Shown here: positions 27,523 to 36,711 of the stretch, piece after piece | Layout: the number at the start of each line of letters is the position of its first letter | Position numbering within the stretch: the first letter of the stretch is position 1 | Assembly: GCA_012034575.1 (NCBI GenBank) | Contig: JAAUPF010000052.1 | Coordinates: 1 to 37,078 of the forward strand | Length of the DNA: 37,078 nt | Source: Richelia sp. CSU_2_1 | GTDB taxonomy: Bacteria > Cyanobacteriota > Cyanobacteriia > Cyanobacteriales > Microcoleaceae | Direction of reading: 5' to 3' | Made by a program: the position numbers and the translations under genes | Notes under the pieces: generated by a model | Databases searched by the model: none | What the model saw: only the letters and a program-made list of their open reading frames with translations | Told to the model about the DNA's origin: nothing

Positions 27523-28113
27523 CTACTGGATTTTCTTGTAAACTGACTGCACCACATCAAGCAAGGTGAATAGTTGTTGCCATTCGGGAGATTCTGGGTT
27601 GTAGCTTTTAGCGCGCTGGATTTTTAAACTCTGCAACAATTGGTTCAGTGCTCGATCGGGAGAGAGCAAGGAATGCTCGTTTTCTTCGGTTAGCGCTTTA
27701 TCGGGAGGAGGCACCGGATTGTCTGGTTCCTGTACTGGCGCTTTATCTGAATATTCTTCGATGCTTTCTTTAATTTTTTTGGCTCCATCAGCCAGGGTTA
27801 AAGCTCTGCCTGCAAGGTTTTCCGGCAGTCTCGGCCGTTCTGATAAAGAAGCACCGGTCAGTTCTACAAGCAATTGGCGGACTTGTTCGACCCATTCGCG
27901 ATCGTTAATGGCAGGCGAACTAATTTTGAACACTTGAGGGCCCGGTCTTTGCTGAATGCTTTGTAATTTTTGGATCGAGGGGAGAGCCTTTTGAGAAATA
28001 TTGTCTGGTATTTTGGGGATCTCCGACAAAGAACAGCGAGCAATCTCCCGTAATAGTTCGTAAACCCGCTCTACCCACTCAAGATCACCAGACTGCGAAT
28101 TCCAATTATCCAT
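27523..28113 (-). CDS. unknown protein with internal duplication
   Basis: I do not recognise this 196-residue soluble protein. It contains two related segments 61 residues apart: LEWVERVYELLREIARCSL at 11-29 and REWVEQVRQLLVELTGASL at 72-90. Each is followed by a SExPxxPxN stretch and then AL. They look like a duplicated short helical domain. A Pro-rich linker (PVQEPDNPVPPPDKAL) separates them from a C-terminal helix (LFTLLDVVQSVYKKIQ). No signal peptide or membrane segment. It lies downstream of the cyclase gene on the same strand, about 308 bp away, so a link to that gene is possible but unproven. Confidence 0.6.
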   Translation of the reverse strand: MDNWNSQSGDLEWVERVYELLREIARCSLSEIPKIPDNISQKALPSIQKLQSIQQRPGPQVFKISSPAINDREWVEQVRQLLVELTGASLSERPRLPENLAGRALTLADGAKKIKESIEEYSDKAPVQEPDNPVPPPDKALTEENEHSLLSPDRALNQLLQSLKIQRAKSYNPESPEWQQLFTLLDVVQSVYKKIQ

Positions 28114-28378
28114 AACTGACGCTAGTAGTTTCCTATATTAAGACTAGAACATTGAATGTCTGCCCAGAAACCTCTTTTGAGAATCTGCACGGATTGTTAA
28201 GATTTACAACAAGTAACTCATCAATCCGGATTCCTGTGTTCTTAAACCGTTCGCGCGCTAAAAATGCCGAGTTTTTCGGTTAAATAGAGGTTTTAAGCTA
28301 GTCTGCTGCTTCCTGCTTTTGTTTCTTCTTCCCTCTGCCTGCTTTCCTTAGGGTAGGAAGATGGGAGAGGGAACTCGC

Positions 28379-28395
28379 CCGCCGCCAGGCGGCGG
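28379..28395. repeat. tight GC-rich palindrome CCGCCGCC-A-GGCGGCGG
   Basis: A perfect 8-bp inverted repeat around a single A, 27 bp past the cyclase stop. It lacks a following T-run on either strand. It may reduce read-through into the next minus-strand gene; the rest of 28114-28421 shows no gene. Confidence 0.45.
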
Positions 28396-28421
28396 TTAGA
28401 ATCTTCTGCCACCAGAGGTTG

Positions 28422-31400
28422 CTATTTTTCCGTAAGTTTGTAAACTCCATCCCAGTTGAGGAAGTCGGAAAACTCGTGATGAAATAGCTGGCAGCGCCCT
28501 TCATGCAATTTTGCTGCCTTATTTTTGGCATCAACTTCCAGAACTTTTTTAAACTCGCGTTCGGCGTCTCTGAAAGATTGCATGGCTTTTGGTTCGAGGG
28601 CTTTGTTAAATTCGCTCAGCAGTTTTTTAACTCCATTAAGTCCGAGATTGGGGAACTCGTCTTCTAACAGTTCTGCGACGGTTTCTGGAGCTCTACTTTT
28701 AATTTTTGCTTCCAATAGCGGTTGGATTTGTCGCGGTTTTAGCCTCTGGATTGGGGAATTTGATGGTTCCTCGATCCCGGCTTCTAAAAGCTTTTTAACT
28801 TCTCCTTCTTGCAAGTCTCTAATATCGGCTGATGATAGCTGTTTGACTTTTGCTTGCAGCAGCAGTTTAGCTTCTTCTTCGGAAAGGTTTTTAATACCTT
28901 CTAGTTTCAGGAGTTTGACTTCTGGTTCCAGCAGTCCTAAGAGTTGGTCTGCTTCGCACAGGTTTTTTGGATTGTACTCTGAGAGCTTTTTCACTTTATA
29001 TAAAAGCTGCTTGAGTTCGTGTTCCAACTGTTGCTCTAAATTGTAGGACAGTTTTTTAATCTCTGAATCGGACATTTGAGAGACTTTATTTAATAATTCT
29101 TTCACCTCCGCTTCTGAGAGTTTTTGGGTAACGGGTTGTTTGTAATATTCGCGAGCCTTGTTGTAATGTTCTACAATTTTTTGCTGTTTTTCGTTCAGCG
29201 GCTTGCCGATGGAGGAGTATCCTTCGCGGATGCCGACGAGTTCGTAAATTTTTACGGGTTCGCTTTTGCCTTTGACCGTGATGAAATCGAGTTCGCGGAC
29301 GTAGAGCCTTTCAGCATATTCTTTGTATGTATTTTCGCTGATAATTAAGTCCGTACCGTACTGCTTGCTAGCGCCTTCTAAACGAGAGGCAAGGTTAACC
29401 CCATCGCCGATGCTAGTCAGTTCCATCCGCTTGCTAGAGCCGATGTTCCCGCTGACAACTTCATCAGAATGGACGCCCATGCCGATGCTGATTTGCATCA
29501 ATCCATGTTTTACTCGATCGGCATTGTATTCAGCCAGCCGTTCCCGCATTTCAACTGCGGTTTGCATCGCGCACCAGGCATGATTTTCTAAAGGCGCTGG
29601 GGAGCCAAAAACTGCCATCAAGGCGTCGCCGATGTATTTGTCGAGAGTCCCTTCGTACTTGAACACCACATCTACCATCACTTCAAAGTAGCTGTTAAGC
29701 ATAGCTACAACTTCTTCTGCTTGCAATTTTTCGGTAAGTGTGGTGTAGCTGCGAATGTCTGAGAACAGCACTGAAACCTGTTTGCGTTTGCCTCCCAATC
29801 CTGTATCTCCTGAAGCCAGTAGCGCTTCGGCAACTTCCGGGGTCATGTAGCGGTACATCAAATTTTTGACTTGTTTTTCGCCGCTGATGTCTTCCATAAC
29901 GACTAAAGCGCCGTTGACCTTGCTCGGGTCTGTGGCGTCTGTCATGGAATTAATCGAGAGGTTAATACTCTGGGGTTCCCCTTGTAGGGACAGCACAACT
30001 TGATCCGGGTAATACTGCTGGCGGTCTTTATCCTCTTCTGGGGACAAAGCGACATCAAACCATTGAGCGAAGTTGCCTTTTTCCAGCTTGATCAATTCCC
30101 GCAAGGATTGACCTTCTGCTAAGTCAGCGTCGCTGGCACCTAATAAGTGCTTGGCGCTGGGATTGGTCGCTACTATATTGCCTTTTTTATCAGTGGAGAT
30201 TACCCCGTTAGTCAGGGCGTGCAGCATATCTTTTTGTCTTTGCTCTTGCTGCTTGACTTCGGCAAACAGTTTGGCGTTTTGCAGGGCGACTCCTGCTTGA
30301 ATGTTAAACGCCTTCATAAATTCCATGTCGTTGCGGTTGAAACTCGCCCGCCACTGTTCCGGGGTTTGCGGCCAATCTTCTGGGTTGTAGGGAGGGAAAT
30401 CTCCCTGTCGTTTTTTGTTGACTAACTGCGTCACTCCAATCAATTTGTGGTCGGCGTTAAATACCGGCATACAGAGCATACTGCAAGTGCGGTAGCCGGA
30501 TTGTTGGTCTACTTTTTTGGAGGTTTCGGCGCGGGGATCGTCGTACACGTCAAAGGGAATCAGCAGGGGTTCGCCGGATTGAGCGACGATGCCTGCGAAA
30601 CCTGCGGTGCGGGGGATGCGGATTTCTTTGAGGGTGCCGGCGATCGGGATTTTAGTCCACAGTTCGTTTTTATCTTCGTCGATCAGCCACAGCGTACTCC
30701 GATCGGCTTGCATCAGTTCTTGAGCTTGATCCATCACCCGTTTGAGGGTGTCTTCTAAGTCTAAACTGCTTTGAGAAAGTGCGTTGACGGCGTTCATCAG
30801 CGCTGTAGCCGCTCGCTGTTTTTGAGTTGCTGCGTAAAAAGATTTTGATGATTCTAGAATTAGACGGATTGACGGAGCAAATTCTTTAAAAACTTGTTCG
30901 TCTTGCGAGGTAAATCCTTCAAGGTCGATTTTTTCGCTTAACGTAGCATGGGGTTCGTGGTCGAGTTTGAGTTTGTTAATGAGTTGAACGACTGCGACCA
31001 ATTCGCCTGTTTCTTCGTTGATTAGGGGCATCGCCAGCATGGTATAGCTGCGATATCCGGTTTTTTCATCGGTTTTTTTGGCGTTTGCCGATCGCGGGTC
31101 GTCGTAAAAATCGTAGGGAATGTTAACTACTTTTTTCAAGGTAGCCACTTCGCCGGCGATGCCAATGTGGGCGGGAAATCTTAGTTCTAGGTTGTTGCCA
31201 TTTTCGTCTTTAGCAACGATCGCCCACAATTCATTTTTTCGTCGTCGAGTAAAAAAATTGTACTGCGATCGGCATTGAGCAATTCCCCGGTTTTGAGGGT
31301 AATCGACTGCAGCATTTCGTTAAGAATGGCGTCAAATCCTTGGCTGTCAAGGAGGTTGTCCAGCATTCCCAAAGTTTGGTTGACAACTTTTAGTTTGTCT

Positions 31401-31600
31401 TCTACGTCCCTAACAACTTCTTTAAAACTATCTTTATTTAGAGGGACGAGGAAGCTGGAGAAACTTCCTTGATTGCTGGTGGTAATTGCACTGCTGCTAG
31501 AGGGGGGAGGTGAATAATGTTGTTCCTGAGGCTTGTCACCGACAACAGAAACATCTATCACGTTGTCCATAGCAGACAGGTTGGGAGATGCAGATTTCAT
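28422..31600 (-). CDS. GAF-GAF-PAS adenylate cyclase, frame broken once
   Basis: Class III cyclase making cAMP, of the CyaB type. Two pieces, 31600 to about 31187 (137 codons) and 31229 to 28422 (935 codons), join by a -1 shift at 31234-31239 into a 1059-residue protein. Numbering in the larger piece: GAF1 spans the break; GAF2 at about 145-325 (RSTLWLIDEDKNELW); PAS at ~335-450 (NGVISTDKKGNIVATNPSAK); and the catalytic domain at ~480-665 with metal ligands Asp491 (FSDIR) and Asp535 (YIGDALMAVFG) and GDGVNLASRLE. Lys531 and Thr605 suggest ATP over GTP. A repeat-rich block follows at 698-883, then a TPR-like end (FRDAEREFKKVLEVD, WDGVYKLTEK). The upstream ATG at 31600 has AAAGG before it. Confidence 0.85.
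28581..29138 (-). repeat. degenerate leucine-rich repeat insertion in cyclase C-terminus
   Basis: About 185 residues of loosely repeated units such as LSEAEVKELLNKV, LSEEEAKLLLQAKVKQL and LQEGEVKKLLEAGI separate HYNKAREYY from FRDAEREFKKVLEVD. In the cyclases I recall, these two segments adjoin as one TPR-like helical hairpin. The block therefore looks inserted or expanded. Confidence 0.55.
31234..31239 (-). other. frame break in A6 run of the cyclase gene
   Basis: The coding strand reads GACGACGAAAAAATGAATTG. Adding one A, or slipping back one base on the run, gives DDEKNELW, matching DEDKNELW in GAF2 of the same protein. The frame as written runs into MNCGRS and ends soon after. Confidence 0.75.
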
Positions 31601-32128
31601 AGACCTTTACAGAATTTTAAGCGTAAGGGTTGGTCTTTAAAGGTGAGGTGCCCGCAAGTCTTTCAGGAACGAAGTCCTGCAAGAGTCGAATATTTAAACT
31701 ATTTCACACAAATGCGCGTTGCGAGCAAAGCCTCAGGGGGTCGAACTCGGACTGCTGTTCCGAAATCCGTAACTATAGGGTATTTCCAGCATTGTGTCAT
31801 TTTGAGAGTCTTTTTTTAATCGTTTAGTATTTGGTTTTGGCATTAGCTGATTGGGGCAAGTATCTACTCAGTGTAACTGGATCGGACTATTTGAGTGCGG
31901 CACAGTCTGCTTGCAGGTTTTGGGGTTCCCGCCGGTGGAGGGCTGCTCGATCGGACATTTTTGGGCCAGCCACGATTGTTGCACTATAGCGCCCTCTTGA
32001 TGTGTACTGGTTTCTACAATTTGGACAGTCTGGGACGGACGATCGGAAGATTTGCGGGCTTGTTTGGTGTGGGACAGGTTCGATCGACTCAAGCTTGAGA
32101 TTGTTGATTTGAGTTTAACCTCCGCTTC

Positions 32129-32156
32129 TAAAAACCCCCCTTTAAATATAGGGGTT
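32129..32156 (-). terminator. intrinsic terminator of recN
   Basis: On the minus strand AACCCC (32156-32151) pairs with GGGGTT across a 12-base AT-rich loop and runs into TTTTAG. It lies about 36 bp past the recN stop. The spacer from here to the cyclase start (31601-32128) holds only weak frames and a small CAGGA/TCCTG hairpin near 31661. Confidence 0.6.
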
Positions 32157-32191
32157 AAACCCTACAGGCCGCTAGGTCAACGGAGGGGAAA

Positions 32192-33949
32192 TTATCGGTC
32201 ATTAGCCATCGTCTCCCGCAGGGAGGCTGCTTGGACGAGCAAGGATTCGGCAAAAGCGATCGCTTCTGTTGCCGATCGACCGCTGGCAAGTTGTGCCAAT
32301 TCTTCGCGCCTGGATAATTGGCTGTTGAGGGCGGCAACTCGCACGACGGTGCGTTCGATCGGTCCGAGATTGCCTGCGTCTTCATTTATATCCGATCCTG
32401 CTGGGATGGTTTGTTTGTTGACGCGAAAGTGGGAGTCAGCCATCGCAGCGATTAAGGGCTGGTGGGTGACGCAGAGAACTTGATGTTTGTCCGACAACTG
32501 GTAGAGTTTTTTGGCAATCGCCCCGGCGACTTTTCCGGAAACTCCGGCGTCGATTTCGTCGAATACAAGGGTGCTGGCGCTGGCGATTTGGGAAAAACAG
32601 GCTTTGATAGCAAGTAGAAAGCGGCTCATTTCTCCCCCGGAGGCGATCGCGCCCAGGGGTTGCAGCGGTTCCCCCGGATTCGGGCTAAAACAAAAGACGA
32701 TGCGATCGGCACCTGTTGCTGTTGGATCGCAAGCTGCCATTTCTACCTGAAATTGCACTTTTTCCATTGCTAAAGGCTTGAGCTCTGCAACCAAGTGGGC
32801 TTCGAGTTGGAGAGCCGCTTCGCGTCGCAGGGTTGTCAGCAGGCTGCTGGCGTCTTTTAATTGCCCTACAGCGGCTTGATATGCGAGTTCTAGGGCTTCC
32901 ATTGACTCGCCGCCTTCTAAAAGTTCGTTTAGTTCGTTTTGGATGCTGTGGTAGTAGGCGATCGCCTCTTTGAGCGGGCCGTATTTGCGGCAAATTTGTT
33001 TGAGTTGGCGAATTCTATCTTCTACTTCTTCGAGCTTTTCGGGATCTGCTTCTAATTCTTCGCCGTAGCTGCTAATTTGCCTGCTGGCTTCTGTAACTTG
33101 AGCTAAAGCGTCGTTAACCATGTCTAAAATTGGCTGTAACTGCAAGTCGTAAACTGCCATATCGGTTAAAGTTTCTTCGGCTTTGCTCAACAAGTCAGCG
33201 GCGGATGCGGTGTCGCCGTCGTTTTGGTAAAGGGCTTGGTAAACTTGGTAACTTTGTTGCTGCAACTCGACAACGTGGCTGAGTCTAATCGATTCTTGTT
33301 CTAGGTGTTCCAATTCGCCGCCGTCTTCGATTTGTGCTTCGCCGAGTTCCCGGACTTGATATTCTAGCAAATCGAGTCTTTGCAGGCGCTGCTGTTCCGA
33401 CTGACGCCTGCTGTCGAGGGCGGTTTTGGCTTGACTGGCGGTCAGCCAAGCGGCGGCGACTTGCGATCGAGCTTCAGTCAAAGTTGTGCCTCCGTATAAA
33501 TCGAGCCATTCCCGCTGGAGAGATTCTTGTCCGAGTTGGACGGTTTGGCCTTGGGCGGTAATTTCGACAAGCCGATCGCGCAGTTGCTCCATCACTTGCC
33601 GGTTGACTAAAATGCCGTTTAAGCGCGATCGGCTGCGCAATCCCCCGCTAGAGGCCGTAAGTTCCCGGCTGCAAACTGCTAAATTGCCATCTATCGGTTC
33701 GATTTCTTGCTCGCTAAGCCATGTCGCAGCAAGTTTATCCAATTCAAAGGTAGCTTCTAATATCGATCGCGCCGCTCCCGTGCGAATTGCTCGGCGATCG
33801 ACTTTACCACCCAATGCTGCATCGATCGCATCCAATATAATTGATTTACCTGCACCGGTTTCCCCTGTAAATACGTTTAAATTGGGACCGAATTCTAAGT
33901 CTAGGCAGTCAATTAGCGCAAAGTTTTCTATTCTCAGGGATAGTAACAT
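32192..33949 (-). CDS. recN: DNA repair protein RecN
   Basis: SMC-like ATPase that helps gather broken DNA ends in double-strand break repair. It has 585 residues, normal for the family. Walker A is GETGAGKS at 29-36. Long coiled-coil regions fill about 150-370. The ABC signature SGGEMSR is near residue 437, and Walker B VFDEIDAGVSG near 460, followed by CVTHQP. There is no missing motif. The ATG at 33949 has no obvious ribosome site. It is divergent from the TAXI gene across a 92-bp spacer that must hold both promoters. Confidence 0.95.
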   Translation of the reverse strand: MLLSLRIENFALIDCLDLEFGPNLNVFTGETGAGKSIILDAIDAALGGKVDRRAIRTGAARSILEATFELDKLAATWLSEQEIEPIDGNLAVCSRELTASSGGLRSRSRLNGILVNRQVMEQLRDRLVEITAQGQTVQLGQESLQREWLDLYGGTTLTEARSQVAAAWLTASQAKTALDSRRQSEQQRLQRLDLLEYQVRELGEAQIEDGGELEHLEQESIRLSHVVELQQQSYQVYQALYQNDGDTASAADLLSKAEETLTDMAVYDLQLQPILDMVNDALAQVTEASRQISSYGEELEADPEKLEEVEDRIRQLKQICRKYGPLKEAIAYYHSIQNELNELLEGGESMEALELAYQAAVGQLKDASSLLTTLRREAALQLEAHLVAELKPLAMEKVQFQVEMAACDPTATGADRIVFCFSPNPGEPLQPLGAIASGGEMSRFLLAIKACFSQIASASTLVFDEIDAGVSGKVAGAIAKKLYQLSDKHQVLCVTHQPLIAAMADSHFRVNKQTIPAGSDINEDAGNLGPIERTVVRVAALNSQLSRREELAQLASGRSATEAIAFAESLLVQAASLRETMANDR

Positions 33950-34041
33950 GGGGAACTGGGAATTGAGGGTGATGTGTTGGGATTCGGATTGTTAACCACA
34001 ATACTTGTAATTTTGCCACTATCGATCGAGTATAAACATCA

Positions 34042-35333
34042 ATGCAAATTAAATTTCTGCTACCCGTTGCTCTGTTGAGTTTTGTCTCGATCGGAGCTTT
34101 CGGCTGGAAGCTTCACCACGATAAGCAGCAAGTCTACGAATTAACGCTGGCAACGGGTACAAAAACTGGTAATTATTACCCTTTCGGACAGGCAATTGCT
34201 GAGGTAGTCGTGCAGCAAAATCCGCGCATCCGCATTAAAGTAATTGAAACTCAAGGTGCTGAGGAAAATATGCGCCGATTGCAAGCAAATGAGGCTCAGC
34301 TTGCGATCGTCCAAAACGATACGGATGCGGTACCATCGGCTCGGGTAATTGCTTCGCTGTTTAAGGAAGTTTTTCACTTAATTGTTTCCGAACAATCTGG
34401 CATTCAGACTGTTTCCGATCTCAAGGGAAAACATATTGCTCTGATGGCTAAAGGCAGCGGTTCTTACAGTTCTTTTTGGTTTGTGAGCGATCATTACGGT
34501 TTGAAAGGAAATGATTTTATATCTACTCCGAGTTCTTGGACGGAGGCTACTAAATTATTTAGCAATGGGGAAGTTGATGCTATTTTTCGGGTGCTACCTC
34601 CGGGGAGCAGCTTGGTGAGCGATTTGCTGGAAAATACGCGGGGAAAGTTAGTGCCGATCGAGCAAGGTGCTGCCATGAAAATTAAGTTACCTTATCTGGA
34701 AGCTGATGAGATTCCTAAGGGTACTTACAAGGCAAATCCGGCCGTTCCCGATGCAGATTTGCCCAGCGTGGGAGTACAGGCTACTCTCTTGGTTCGAGAG
34801 GATGTCGATCCCGATATGGTGCAGGAAATTACGCGAATTTTGTTCGAGTACCGCCGCAATTTGGTTGCTGCTAATTCGCTGGGGGCAATGATTAGTCAGC
34901 CGGGAGGTAGCGGGGGTTTGGCTTTGCCACTGCATGAGGGCGCTCGGGCTTATTACGATCGCGAAAAGCCGGATTTTGGACGACAAATTCGGATCTTTTG
35001 GGTTTGTATTTGTCGATCGTAACGCTTTTATTATCTTGGCTGTGGCAGTTACGATCGCGCTTTTTACAGAAACAAAAAAATAATGCCGATCGGTTTAATT
35101 TGGCTATTTTAAATTTGATTCAAAGAATTCGCCAAGCTAAAAGTTTAGAGGAAATCGATTTGTTGCAGGAAGAATTATTTAATATTTTTAAGCAGGTGAT
35201 TGTAGATTTGGATGAGGATCGGATCGATCCTGAGTCTTTTCAATCTTTTACTTTTACTTGGGAAACAGCTATGAGGGTTGCGGGCGATCGAGAAAGGATG
35301 TTGCGGGAGTCTTTGGGGAGTTTTGAGTTTTGA
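34042..35333 (+). CDS. TAXI-type solute-binding protein, frame broken once
   Basis: Periplasmic binding protein of the TRAP-associated extracytoplasmic (TAXI) immunogenic-protein family. An N-terminal hydrophobic segment (FLLPVALLSFVSIGAFG) exports it. LATGTKTGNYYPFGQAIAEVV, TQGAEENMRRLQANEAQLAIVQND and VSDLKGKHIAL are family hallmarks. The first frame ends at 35022. The second (34998-35333) encodes a transmembrane helix (LYLSIVTLLLSWLWQL) and a helical tail, as in TAXI proteins with a C-terminal anchor. One extra T in the T4 run at 34974-34977 joins them through DFWTTNSDLLGLYLS into a 430-residue protein. No TRAP permease genes are near. The stop codon is supplied by a TTTTGAG repeat. Confidence 0.8.
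34974..34977 (+). other. frame break in T4 run of the TAXI gene
   Basis: GAT TTT GGA CGA as written leads to RQIRIFWVCICRS and a stop. With one more T the frame continues through Trp-Thr-Thr-Asn-Ser-Asp-Leu into the downstream membrane segment. This is either a sequencing error, a recent mutation, or a true truncation that leaves the tail untranslated. Confidence 0.65.
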
Positions 35334-35355
35334 GTTTTGAGTTTTGAGTTTTGAG
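35321..35355. repeat. STRR heptamer TTTTGAG x5
   Basis: Five TTTTGAG units. They encode the last residues (Ser-Phe-Glu-Phe) and the TGA stop (35331-35333) of the TAXI gene tail. The same unit occurs at 6571-6598. Confidence 0.9.
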
Positions 35356-35506
35356 TTAAATCTGTAAAAGTTTTGAGTTGTGAATTTTGAGTCGCTCGAC
35401 TTTTAATTCACAACTCATACTTGCCCCAATCCGTTCACAACTCAAAACTTCCGAAACACTTCCGAAACACTCAAAACTTTGAATTACCTGAAAAATGCTG
35501 TATATT

Positions 35507-35613
35507 GCGATTGCTTCGCTTCACTTCGTTGCGCTCGCAATGACATTTTACTACGATCGATCGCGATGACCTAGAGATCTTGCGATTGCTTTGCTTCACT
35601 TCGTTACGATCGC
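35507..35613. repeat. pair of GCGATTGCTTCGCTTCACTT dispersed repeats
   Basis: TGCGATTGCTTCGCTTCACT (about 35507) recurs as TGCGATTGCTTTGCTTCACT (about 35580), each followed by TCGTT and an inverted half ending in CGCAATGACA or GATCGCTCC. These are small foldback repeats in the gene-free 35356-35643 spacer. Confidence 0.6.
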
Positions 35614-35643
35614 TCCGGACAGTTAAATTTTGCGATCGCGGGT

Positions 35644-36213
35644 TTATTCTTGGGGAACAGATTCCAGATTTTTCTGCTTATCGTTCAAGCGTTTTTTCGC
35701 ATAAAAATGAATGGTGGCTGCCATCACAAAAATCATGGCAATAATGCCATAAACGCTAGAAAAAACGGGGATGTTGTTCTTGAATACTGCTAAAAGGACG
35801 ATCGCCACTAACAGTACAGTTGGCGCTTCATTTAAAGCCCGAAATTGTTGACCAGTCCAGCCGGATTCATTTTTTTCTAATTTTTTCATCGTCCAGCCGC
35901 AATAAAAATGATAAGCGATTAACAAACTAACGCAAATTAGTTTGATTTGCAACCACATATCTTTCAGTACGTGGGGTTCAGTCCAGACGAGGGCGATCGC
36001 CATAATCACAGTCACAAACATTCCGGGCGTAGTAATCAAATTATAGAGGCGTTTCTCCATGATTTGATATTGTTCTTTAAGAATGGTTCTTGCTGGTTCC
36101 GGTTGTTCTTCGGCTTCTGCGTGATAGACAAACAATCTTACTAAGTAAAACAGCCCTGCGAACCAAACGACAATGCCAATTAAATGAAATGATTTAAACC
36201 AAAAATAAGCCAC
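35644..36213 (-). CDS. hemJ: protoporphyrinogen IX oxidase HemJ
   Basis: A 189-residue membrane protein with four or five helices, the HemJ type found in most cyanobacteria. It oxidises protoporphyrinogen IX to protoporphyrin IX for haem and chlorophyll. Seen: the conserved N-terminal WFKSFHLIGIVVWFAGLFYLVRLFVYH with His10, RLYNLITTPGM, WLQIKLICV with Lys91, and YHFYCGWTMKK. The start is GTG at 36213 with AAGGAG 7 bases before it. The C-terminal 20 residues are polar. Single gene; its 36214-36711 upstream region has no other gene, only repeats. Confidence 0.93.
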   Translation of the reverse strand: MAYFWFKSFHLIGIVVWFAGLFYLVRLFVYHAEAEEQPEPARTILKEQYQIMEKRLYNLITTPGMFVTVIMAIALVWTEPHVLKDMWLQIKLICVSLLIAYHFYCGWTMKKLEKNESGWTGQQFRALNEAPTVLLVAIVLLAVFKNNIPVFSSVYGIIAMIFVMAATIHFYAKKRLNDKQKNLESVPQE

Positions 36214-36560
36214 TATTTGTCTCCTTGAATCAACTAAAATGTAGGTATGCAGCGCGCCTTACCGCTCTTGGTGATGTCTGGTGCACCGCTGCAAAAGTTC
36301 GGCTGCAAAAATTCGGAGTACCAACAAATATATAATAGCGGCGCACCATACCGCAACGAATCAACTCAAAACCTAGCGGGCGCGTCGGTGCGACAATTAT
36401 ATCTCAAACTGACGCGACGCACCTGAGGGCGATATCGCGATCGAATATTAATAATTATTATTTAGTTAGTAGTATTGCGTTGCAGTTGCTCGCAATTACA
36501 GACATACACTCAATTTTCAACGATCGACTGCGGGCGATCGAATGTCAGAATATGTAGGGG

Positions 36561-36636
36561 GCGCAGTGCGCACCTTACCAAAAAGCTGGGCGCAGCGTAG
36601 CGGAGGGTTAAAGCCCCGTCCTTATAAGACGGCTTT
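36561..36636. repeat. GCGCAGTGCGCACC palindrome and hairpin before tnpB
   Basis: GCGCAGTGCGC (36561-36571) matches the palindrome at 8610. A GCGTAGCGGAGGG repeat follows. Then AAGCCCCGTCC...AAGACGGCTTT (36610-36636) forms an imperfect hairpin typical of the ends of tnpB elements, about 75 bp before the partial tnpB. Confidence 0.5.
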
Positions 36637-36711
36637 GATTCGAGTGTAAAGATTCCTTGCCAACCGCAAGTTTATAGCCACAATTGCCTGTAAGCGCGAT
36701 AAAATTATCAG

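Noticed and set aside
28298..28534. 78-codon frame at the 3' end of the cyclase
   Set aside because: It overlaps the conserved cyclase C-terminus in another frame and has no family features.
31868..32092. 74-codon minus-strand frame as a gene
   Set aside because: No ribosome site, low-complexity content, no recognisable motif; a chance frame in the recN-cyclase spacer.
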